Positions 49,301 to 61,300 of a stretch of DNA of 64,000 bases are shown here, piece after piece (positions within the stretch are counted from its first letter, which is position 1; every line of letters begins with the position of its first letter). The stretch spans positions 85,543,995 through 85,607,994 of the forward strand of contig NW_026262690.1 of assembly GCF_021869535.1 (NCBI RefSeq), given 5' to 3'. The DNA is from Mytilus californianus. Lineage: Eukaryota > Mollusca > Bivalvia > Mytilida > Mytilidae. The notes under the pieces are model-generated. The model worked only from the letters and a program-made list of their open reading frames with translations, was not told the origin of the DNA and searched no databases. A program made the position numbers and the translations under genes.

Positions 49301-52300
49301 GTCCCATTTTCGTTTGTTTGAAGCTTGAGCGGGGGCGTTTGTGTTATTGCACAGTCTTGGTTACATCACTTACTAGAAAAAAAAAAAGATTGCTAGAATA
49401 TAGGTTTAGAAATAATTTCATTTATTTTCTAAAGCTCAAAAGGTTCAGAAAAGGTAATGGAATTATTTACACGATTTAACATATTTTTATGCCCCTGCTC
49501 AAGGAGTGGATAAAACATTGCACTGCCCTTGCCCGTCCTTTCTTTATTCTGTACGCCCATTGCTCTGTACGGGATTTCGCTCACCTATTACTCAGCTTGT
49601 GAATATATTAAAGAATAATTTGTTATTTGGTATCAAACTTTATAATGATAAGTTATACTGTATAAGTAATAGATCTGTGCCTATGCGACAATATTCTGAA
49701 TTTTTATTATACCCTCTGAGCATGAATTTTTTTCATCAGTGTCTGGTGAGATATACTTTGCATGACATAATGTGCAACTCCTTGTTATAGCAAGTTTGTA
49801 CAATTTGAAGCACTCACAAACGAAATAGCACCTCAAATAAAAGAAAACCTTCAATGATTTATCTGGAAAAAGAAGAAAAAAATATCTTTCAGAAATACAG
49901 TTAGAACAAACAACTTTTAAGAAAATATGAAAAAGATTTTTCTAAAATGTATATATTTATTTTATGTTTTCAGGTGATTCAACAGGAACTCATTCCTACT
50001 ACACAACATTTAATAATAGTGAGATTATGTTTCATGTGTCAACCTTGTTACCTTACACAGCAAATAATACACAACAGGTAAATATTTCACAAATGTCAAT
50101 CATGTTTCAATACACATCAAATAATACGCAACAGTTAAATATTATGTCTGACCAGTTACATTACACAGAAAATGATACACAATAGGTAAATTTCTCTCAT
50201 ATGCCCATCCTATTTCCACACACAACGAATAATACACAACAGATAAATATGTTCAAATGTCCACCCTCTCACTTTACACGGCCAGTTATATACAACAGGT
50301 AAACATTCTAATATGTCCACTCTGTTACCATACACAACCAATAATATACAGCAAATGTTTAATACATAGCATGTGTTATGCAGTCACAAACACAGAAACC
50401 TGTTCTTCATGTCTGCCAGTATATAAAATGTAACTCGTAAAGTATATATAAGAAAATAAAAGAGATATGGTATGATTGTCAATGAGACAACAATTAACCA
50501 GAGACCAAACAATGTAAGTGTCATGCATAAAATAAAATAACTATTTCTGTTGCACACTTTATATGCACTGTCTTTAGTAACTTTTGTTTTGTGCTCTGTG
50601 TTTGAAAATATTCAAAGATATACATATTTGCTAATATTTTATGCTTTTAAAGCCAACAAAATTTACTAGTTGTATACAAATATATGTTTATTAACAGGGT
50701 TAATATATATATTATTATTTTTGCAGCTTTTACGCAAACGTCATATAGGAAACGATATAGTTACCATAATCTTCCAGGAACCTGGAGCTTTACCTTTCAG
50801 TGCAAAGACTGTAAGGTCTCAATTTCAACATGTCTTCATCATTGTTAGAGTCCATAATCCATGTTCAGACAAATGCCGTTATAGGTAATTTAACCTTATG
50901 TAGTTATGTAGTAGTATTCGCTGTTATAATATACTGACTTCAATGATATTTGATTATGTGGACTTGCCAAGGTCTGCATATAAGAAAGTTTAGAATAAAA
51001 TTTTTACTTCGTTGAACTTTTAAATTCGTGATATACCTATACCCATGAAATCAATGAAACTTAGTATGTCACTGGTATTGATGAATCCACAGTAGCTGTC
51101 AAAATGTCAGTTTAATACTATTGATATTACACAACTTTACACTTAATATACATTCAACTACTGTGGATTCATTTATTTTCGTGGGTACCAATTTTCGTGG
51201 ATTGAGGGACAAATGTATTTTCGTGGATACTTGATTTCGTGGTTTTGTCGAAGTATAAATACCAGCTTATTACAAATTTATACTTCGTTGAACATTTAAA
51301 TTCGTGGTTTACGTTTACCCACGAAATCCACGGAAATTGGTATCCAACGAATAATAATGAATCCATAGTAACTGTTTAAGCTGATTAAACATCTGATTAT
51401 TATAACTTTGTATATTTACTGCATTGCAAACTAAAGATATTTTTCAGATTCTTTGGTCTGAAATAAAATCATTCTATAACTATATATTCAAGTTCAAATC
51501 ATTAGAACACAATTATGCAGTAAAAACTGTAATAATCATTATAAAACTTAAAAGAGAAATAAAAAATTGATAGAACTGAATAGAAAACACTACTAAAGAA
51601 AGAACTAAGATTTTAACTAGTATAAAGTGTGCACTAAAATTGTCTCTTCATTTAACCAAAGTTATGGATGACAAAATCTTGGACATTTCAATTAGTCATA
51701 AGATGAAATGCAAATTAAACCATTGAGATATTATAGTCTTAATATAAGCCATGAAGATGAAAACAAAAGTAAAAAACCTGTTTCAAATTAACCTCATTAA
51801 CCCTTTAATGACAGGGATATACTGTTTTGAACAGAGAAATATTTTTATTGACAGATTTCTATATTCAAAATATAATGGCTTAACCTATATCTCTCTGTTT
51901 TTCAGTGTATCAGTCAGTAGATCTAAAGATGTCCCAGCCTTTGGTCCACATATTCCAGAAAACATTAAGTTTCCTAAATCTGAAGAATTTGCAGAATTCC
52001 TTTTGGCTAAAGGTAATATTAAAGAAACATTTTATAGAATTTTTGAAAAGAATGTAATATACAAAATTCCTTAATTGAAATATTGAGTTAAAAGATTGCA
52101 TAAAGTACTCATTTCCTTTTCATTTCTCTTTATGTAAATGTTTGACCAAATATGAGATAATAAGTACTTTTTGTAAGATTCTTTGTGATCTTACCAACAT
52201 TCTTTAGGGTAATCTGAACCTTTAAACTGGTTATACTGGTCTTCTTCAGCAAATTCTTGCATACAGATTCTTTTTATCAAGAAGTTTCTCCATTATTTCC

Positions 52301-55300
52301 AGGCAACTTCTTAAGAAAAGAGAGTTGTTATTGAAGAATTATCTTATAGAGTTTATTTACCTCAATTTTAAAAGATTTGAGATATATACACTCAAATTCA
52401 CATTGGGATAAGACAAATATTTATTCTGTGTAAATTGATAAAAATTACACACCACGTTTACTTCATTTTGAATAACTTAACATATGAAGTTGACAAATCT
52501 TTTCAGTGATAAATGCAGAGAATACTGCCCATAAAGGTGAAAAGTTCAAAGCTATGGCAACTCGAACAAGAACAGAATACCTCAAAGATCTGGCAAATAA
52601 TCATGTGACTTCTACTACACTAGAAAGTAGTTCTAAATTAAGTAAGTAGTCATATCAACCACACTAGAAAGTAGTTCTAAAGTCAGTAAAAAATGACATT
52701 TATCCTTCTTCCCTTTTTGACTGTTCATGACTGTAGATTCAGGCAGTTCATAGATAAATGTTAAAGTTAATTGATATAAGAAATCAGAATTGGAATTGCA
52801 TTATTCTTTGACAATTACTTTATTAATTTTTACATAATTTTTAGTTTGCACATGCTTAATTGATTCCCAACAATGCAATTATTATATGTAATTTAAAAGT
52901 GATTTCTTTTCAGTTTTGATTTGTAAATTATTTAACATGTTTCATATGTGAAGCATCAACCAAAATCAGCTATTCTTATGCCCCATGTAGGGCATTATGT
53001 TTTTCGGTATGTGCGTCCGTTCGTTTGTGCGTCCGTCCTTCCGTTCGTTCTTTGTCTGTCCGTCCGTCTGTCCCACTTCAGGTTAAAGTTTTTGGTTAAA
53101 GTTTTTGGTCAAGGTAGTTTTTGATGAAGTTGAAGTCCAATTAACTTGAAACTTAGTACACATAATCCCTATGATATGATCTTTGCCAAATTAGAGTTTT
53201 GACTCCAATTTTATGCTCCACTAAACATAGAAAATGATAGTGCGAGTGGGGCATCTGTGTACTATGGACACATTCTTGTTAAATTATTACATTAATAAAA
53301 ATCATAATTTCATTTATTTTAGGTAAATTTGGTTTGGGAAGTGTCAGGAAGAAAGAAAAGACTAAACAGAAAGTAATTCCTGATATGTTTTCTCTTGGAA
53401 CAACAATATGGACTGTCCAGGTATGATCTTACAGATATACAGAGATTAACGACAATGTAATAAATCACAGAATGTTGTTGTTAATGATATACTCTACACT
53501 CATATAGACTTCCACGCTTTTAAACAATGAATTTTTGCAGTTCTTCATTTTTATGCCCCACCACGATAGTAGTAGGGGCATTATGTTTTCTGGTCTGTGC
53601 GTTCGTTCGTCTGTCCCGCTTCAGGTTAAAGTTTTTGGTCAAGGTAGTTTTTGATGAAGTTGAAGTCCAATCAACTCGAAACTTAGTACACATGTTCCCT
53701 ATGATATGATCTTTCTAATTTTAATGCCAAAATAGAGTTTTGACTCCAATTTCACGGTCCACTGAACATAGAAAATGATAGTGTGAGTGGGGCATCCGTG
53801 TACTATGGACACATTCTTGTTTATACTTAGTTACAAGTATGCTATACATTTGACTCATATGCAATTTGACATGTAATACCACTTTTTATGGAGGAAGTCT
53901 GCTATTAACTCCAAAGATGATTAACATCAATGTATGCAATTCCAATCGTAGTTTTTGAAATATTTCAAATGCCTTATATTAACATTTAACAAATATTGCA
54001 TTAGAATAGGAATAAGAGCATTGTAAAACTGCATTAATGTTGAATTGTCGAATCATTGTGGCAATTGTAATCTACAGTACTGTTTTCGTTAATTTTGTAT
54101 ACTTTAGGCAGTACTAAACACCTTGACTAAAATTTATTTGGCTCGTTTAATTTTCATAAAATTTTGACAAAATATTTACTTTGACCCTTTGACAAAAATA
54201 TAAAAATTTAAAAAAACTGGAACCACACACTTTATCAGAAAAATTTCATTGGATACATAGCAGTTTGACAAACACTATTTTTGATCATTGAGAAGCTTAA
54301 TATTTCCTTAACAATAGAACATGATTAAAACATTCAGCTGATTTTTACAGAGTTATCTCCCTGTAGTGTTATGTACCACTTTAATTTAGTTCTTTTGCAT
54401 TAATTCATAGAAAACAACAAGAAGTTTAATTAAGTTTTTTTCATTTTATTCTATACTTTATACTCTTCTGTTATTACGACAAATCTGCTATTAAATCATT
54501 TAGACAGCATAAATTTATAAAGAATGATACCCATAAATATTTGATCACATGTTAATTTTGGCTTGTATATTAACAGGTAGAAGACTGTGGGTTGTCTACA
54601 CAGGTAGATTCATTTCTAGGCATATCCTCAGAAGTTTTGGTTGTGATTGAGGAGAGCTCTGGTGAAGTTATATTCACTGTCCATTGTGGTGCTATAATTG
54701 GTTGGACATCTCAAGCCATGAGGTCAGTAAAGGAAAATTTATACACTAAGATGTATATTGATAAGATATTATAACTTGAAAAATATAAAAAAAGATATCT
54801 GAAAAAAAGGATAAAAAAAACCATATTACATCCTCTCTATCAAATAAGAAAGTTGTATGGACCCAGTGAAATGATGAAATGGCTTGTCTCTTTATTGATT
54901 TCCATGTCTTTAAAAAACATGTTTAAGAGGAAAGAAAAGAAACAAAGAAATAAATATTACAGCAAAGAAAAGGAAGTAAAAACAATAAATAGAAGATTTA
55001 TTTCTTTTGAATCTTCACATATATGTTTTTACAATTTCAATGTAACACACTGAATATGCAATTGGACAATTATTTTTTATACCAAACTGATTAATAACAA
55101 ATTATTGACCACTAATTTTAATAACTTTATTTTCAGTATAAGAATATACTTTAACCAAGGAGAGTCTGTATTTGTGAAGCCATTCAGTGGGGAGATGGAA
55201 GAAACACAAGAAATCTGTGAGAGATTAACAGGAGTAACTTCTGGTTGTGAGGTAAATATTATTTTCTGTTTTTATGCGGTCAGATGACTTTGTGGTCATT

Positions 55301-58300
55301 ATACTCTCAATCAGTAAATAAATTTATGTCATTCGGTGCAAGTCTTGTCCAGTTTTGAATTTTTTATTGAATTGAAGAATCTTTATGATACTTGGTTTAA
55401 TGGGGATCTGTAAAATTTTGAGTTGGTCATTTACTCGCTGGATGTTGCTATTTTGCCCTTGATACTCTTAGTTTCCTGAAGCAATACAATTGACAGAAAT
55501 GAAATTCTCTATACGAATATATAGTAAGTACCATTTAAACCAACAAAAAACATTTGATTTTTTTCAGTCACAAGATATGACGTTAAAGAGAAATGGTTTG
55601 GGGCAGCTTGGATTTCATGTTCAGAATGATGGCATTGTTACTGATGTGGAATCCACAGGATTTGCTTATGATGCAGGACTGAGGAAAGGCAGCCGACTAG
55701 TGGAGGTCTGTAAGATAGCCGTTGCCACCATGACACACGAGGAGTTAGTAGAATTACTGAGAACCTCAGTTACTGTCAAGGTCACGGTGATACCTCCATT
55801 TGATGATGGAACGCCAAGGTTAGTATTTAGGATGCTATATTCAAATCACGCTATAACAACACATGTACACAGATTGTATCACATATGTACACACATACTG
55901 GTTATATCAGGAGCTTTTTTGTAACATTTACAGCATTTAAAATTTCTAATTCAATAACTACAGTTTACATATTGAATAGTTTTTAAGTTTAAAGAATGAA
56001 TTTAACTGAAAATTCTGTGTTTTGCACAGTAATGTTACAAATGAAATATTATGTTTACACATTATGAGTTTTTTTTCTGTGCTTTTTTTATTCTTTTGGA
56101 AAGGTTTAAAGCATGGTGGTCATCTAGACTTCATATTTAGTATAAAAGAGCCTTCATCAAAATAAAATATATAAAATTTTTCGGATATTACAAAAGTATC
56201 TAAATGTCTAAAATAGACAGATAAAATTACAAAAGGAATAATATTTAAAGACATAGAAATTTCCATCATCAATGTTTGGCATTCAGTTAGATTTGTCTAA
56301 ATGAATAGTGTTTGTTAAAAAAACAAGATGTAAATTATAAAAGCAACATTAGGAGTTATTTGGTAAAATTCATAACCAGTTAGTTGGGTTGGGGGGGGAG
56401 GGGGGGGGTCAAGGCTTCCAAAACAGTCATATATTCCGGACATTTGTATAATGTCTGGTAAAAGTCCGGCTGGGCAAAGCATGAAACGGTCATCTACTTT
56501 TTAGTTTTCAAGGCTATCTTTAGAGACGGTCATTTTAACATAATTCGCGATCTTTTTAGACCCAACCTTTTGGCTTTAACAGCCACACATTTCCGGTCAT
56601 AAAAGTGACATGATCATTAAGTACTATCAAAACAACCCCTAATTTAATACCTTCTCATTTTAATTAAGGCTAATTAGTTGTCGAACAGCTGAAATTTACC
56701 TGTTCAGGTGACAGGTAAACTATTTTGAACCGGACATTGATTGGTCTATTCAAAGTTATTTTCTTACATTTCAGCGGTTTGCATCTAATTAATTTAGTCA
56801 AAAAGATTTAAATTATCAGAAATACGTTTACAAATATGATTTGATGAAAAAATTACAAAGGTGAAAATGAAAAATCGTCATAATCACGTTGTTTGAACCA
56901 GAGACAAGGCTCTGTTTGAACTAGTACACGTGTGCGCATGTGCGCAGGTGTGAAATTTAATTATGCATCCTAATTTCTTCAAAAAATGCTTAAATTGTCA
57001 TTGATACCTTTATCTCACGTTTATTTCGAATATTTTCTTGAAGAAATAACGTAGAAGGAGATACGTACACTCATTCATGCTTTGCAAACGTACACGGAAT
57101 TTATGTATCCGTCTCTGGTCCATGTTTTACTATTGTCAAGATAACATCCGGTATCAGAAAAAAACGAAAGTAAAGTTTTTGACAACATTATTTTGCACAA
57201 ATAAAGAGTCTAAGGCAGATATAAGTACGCTGATGTTGCACACTTCGAATGATGCACTGCCAATTTAACAGTTTACGTCAGAACTTCGAATTTGAATTAA
57301 AGAAAGTTAAATATCGTTTTTTTTTTAATGTCAATCATTGGGATGGCCAACTCGGCAACTGAATACCATAATTGCCTTTTGTTTATTTAGTCTTAAGGGA
57401 TTAAAATCGGGATAATATATAAAATGTCCTTCTGGCTAAAAATAATTTTGGAAGCCCTGGGGGGGGGGGGGGGGGGGGTGGTCTGAAGGCACTTCTTACT
57501 AACCACACTATGCATAACATTTTTTTTTAATGTTTCATATTATTGTTAAGGCTATCTATCTAAACTAACCAACACCCATCAAATTTTTATAAAAGTGCCT
57601 TCCACCCCCCACCCCCCTTCAATTAATTATGGAAAAGCCTTAAGTTGAAAAGTATAATGTCAGTATGCAAACACATAATGAAATTTTCATTATATCTTAC
57701 ATCTGTGGTAACCTTTAGTATGACCATTCTTTAGATACCTTAAATGAATCAACAGGGTGAAATTATAGGTATTTTTAAGTAAAAAATGCACTAATAAATA
57801 ATAGTGGAGTTCATTTTTTTTCTTGTACATCAGATTTGGCAAAAAACCTTTTACTAACACGCTCCAAAATCAGTCAATTACGACTTTTGAGGCCACTTTT
57901 CATGATCATTTTACTGACCCAACAACATTTTTACTGGCAATGGTTTTAGGGGTTGTCAATATTTTAGATGGATGTACTGTTTATTAATAAACACTTCAAA
58001 ATTTTCTGATAAGTGGATACATTGTAGGACTTTTTTCATCATAGTAAATGAATTTCACATCACAATGCACTTCCAGCACAAGGCTTAAGACTAGAATTTA
58101 TCTATTACTTGGAATGAACCAACTACTGCAAAATCTTTTTAAGCATGTATACTCTGCTAAGGGGAAGTAATCAGTCATTAGCTATACCACAGTGTTCTCC
58201 CCGGTATTTTCTAACAACTCCATGTGAAATAGCACTATTACTTAAAAATTATACGCCACATTTAAATTTTTTTTTTTATAAAATCTATTCCGATAGCTCC

Positions 58301-61300
58301 ATGATTAAAAAAAAAATAGTACATGGTTGTATGAGGTCATGGGGAGAACACTGCATACCTATTTTTCTTGACCTCTACTCATGACCTTGACCTTTACAGG
58401 GGTGTGGCTACACTTCACACAAATTGTCATTCATCATCATTAAAGACATTGAAAGCAGCATTGCAGGCCACAGAAAACCTTCAACAATGGCAGAGAGATG
58501 TAAATGGAGATCTATCACACTCGAGAGAAATCTCTAGCAGTTCTAGTGAAACTTCATATCATTTAAGGGAAATAACGCTTTCTACAATGATCAGAGAGAC
58601 TGATGAGTCTGGAGATAATTTCCGTGGATCGATGACACTTCCTCTACAGAAGAAACCATTAACTCCAACTAGGTACCAGTTTCAGTGTTTTCTGTTTCCC
58701 TGCATGAACTGTATTCCTGCATGAAGTATAACCTTTGCATGAACTGTACCATATATATTCTTTGTGCTTACATATATATATATATTCTCTGTCTATGCCA
58801 TCTGCTTGATCTCATCTTTTTTTTTGTTATCCTGCATGCTTAACTTTTTCTTTCCTGTTTTTTTTCCATTTACTCTGTAAAATTGTCTTGGCAGGGAAAA
58901 GTTTCTTTTTTATAGATGTGTGTTATTTTGTCCGAAGTTCAGATTCATGGTATTATTTTTATTTAGTCATTTAATTGCTCTTGTGTTTCTGTTTTTCACT
59001 TTCATTTGCAGTATTGTCTTGTAAAGTATTTATTTTGCAATATGTTAAAGTATATTCCTTAATTTTTTTAGTGAAGTATATTGAAATATTAAAGACACCC
59101 CTTTCTCATTTATACATTCACCTTAATATATATGATTTGTTTTTTACTGTATATTCATCTCATATCTTCCTTGTATCATACCGAATTATTTTGTCAGTTT
59201 TGCTGGAAGACATTATGATGTAATCTTGATATATCCAAAAGAGTGCATTATTTTGTACACGTATATCCCCAAGCAGATATGCAATTTAAAAATAGATTCA
59301 TTAATATAAGTAGAAATTTTTCCAACCGTCTTGGTGTCCACCTTGATTATATGCAAGGAGAAGGATTTATTTATTGTTATTGTTAACCCTCCAAACTCAC
59401 TTCTATATAAATCCACTTGAATGGTATTTTGCAAGGTTATTAGTTCATTTTGAATAAGAAGAAAAGAATTGTTGATATTTATTCTTGAGGTAACACCCAA
59501 TAATAGATAGCCTACAGTGTTTAATACATAGGGTTATCAAATCATAGTGTTCAAGAATTAAATTAACTCTTAATATATAATGGTTCCAATATCCTATTAT
59601 CTAAAATATCAGGTTTATTATGAGTAAATCAAGAGGTGTTGGAAATCCAAGGGTGCTAATAATTAAAGGCTGGTGGAGCACCACCGTTGAATAGCCTGTG
59701 GTGTTCCCTGCAAGACAATACAAGGCATCTTCATTTCCAGTTCTCAGTTATTACTTCACTGTTATAGAATTACCTATTGAGTTGCTCATTATCCATGAAC
59801 CTATTTCACATTACCATGTTTTTATTACAGAGTGGACATGAAGAATTCTCCATTTAGTACTGTGACCCCTCAGCATAGGATAGGAATGTCAAGTCTCCAG
59901 CGGAATACCTCACTTCAACATGCCTATACAGATTCAGTCCTTGACAAAAACCACTTTAGTAGTACTGAGGATATTAAACATGAACGTAGTAGTTCTAGGG
60001 ATAGCTCAGACTATGCATATCTTATAAGTAAGTGTACTACTTATAAAAAAAACAAGACTCCTCATCTGTATATCGTAGTTTTCATCTGTATATCGTAGTT
60101 TTCATCTGTATATCGTAGTTTTCATCTTTATATCGTAGTTTACTCATACACATCTTGGACTGCAAATATCTTAGGTGAATCACACTTATCTTAGGGAATC
60201 CCTGACAAACTTCCAAAATGTTAAATTAAATAATGTTGTTACAGAAAATTATCAACTAAATTGATATGTGAGTTTTATGACACATTTTTCACATATCAGA
60301 ATTTCTGAATTTACTGTAAAGTTTCTTGATGATATTATAGAAGAATGGCTGTGACAAGAAGTATGCTGAAAAGAACAAACCTTTCTTAATTCAAAGGGGA
60401 AAATTCTTGAGGAACTCAAAAGAACCATAAATCCTGCTTATTGCAATGTTTGCACATCATGATAAATTATTCTTTAAATATTTAACCAATTTTAACAATG
60501 AGAAAAGTTTTTTTAGAGTTATTCCCCTTGAAATTTATACATTTTGCCTCATTTCATTTACGAGTTTTGTAATTACAGCTTGTCACTCATAGTTTATTGT
60601 AATAAATGATCTTCAGAACACTGTTAACTGCATATAATTATAATAATCTGGTATTGAACATTCATGAAATATTTGCCACTGGACATTAAGCAACCAACAA
60701 TCAATCAATCAAAGAAGGAATTAAGTAAAGTGTTGAACTTTGTCTAAAGAGGAAGAAAATAGATGTTTTGTCTAGGGAAGTAAAGTTTTTTTCTTCTTTT
60801 TATCCATGAGACATTTCATTTTTCATCAAGAATAAATTGAAAAATGGAAGTCAAACCAGGTTAAATGTAAATAACATTCCGGTTGAAATATATGTCGTCA
60901 CTGACTAATAAATAATATAGAATTCTGACACTAGATATCAGAGATATATTATTACTTAATCTGCAATAATTAATCATGCCAGTTGGCTCAAGGCCAGTTA
61001 ATGAAATAAACCACCTGTATGTAATAGTACATAAATATAGACAAGGAGAAACTATTAATGTGAGATATTACACTTTTCTCATCTGTTTGGTATGATAAAA
61101 GAATTATTATACCCATTTTATCAGGTAAAAGGTTTCATATTATCTCAGTTTCGTGTTTGTTCCATTATGCATTGAAATTTCCCTAGAGGTAGCAAATTAC
61201 ATGTTATTTAATCTTAAATACTTAATACTGCATTTGTTTACAAGTAGTACATATGTTTTAAACTTAAGATAAGCTAGAAATACTTTGAGCATAGACTTCA

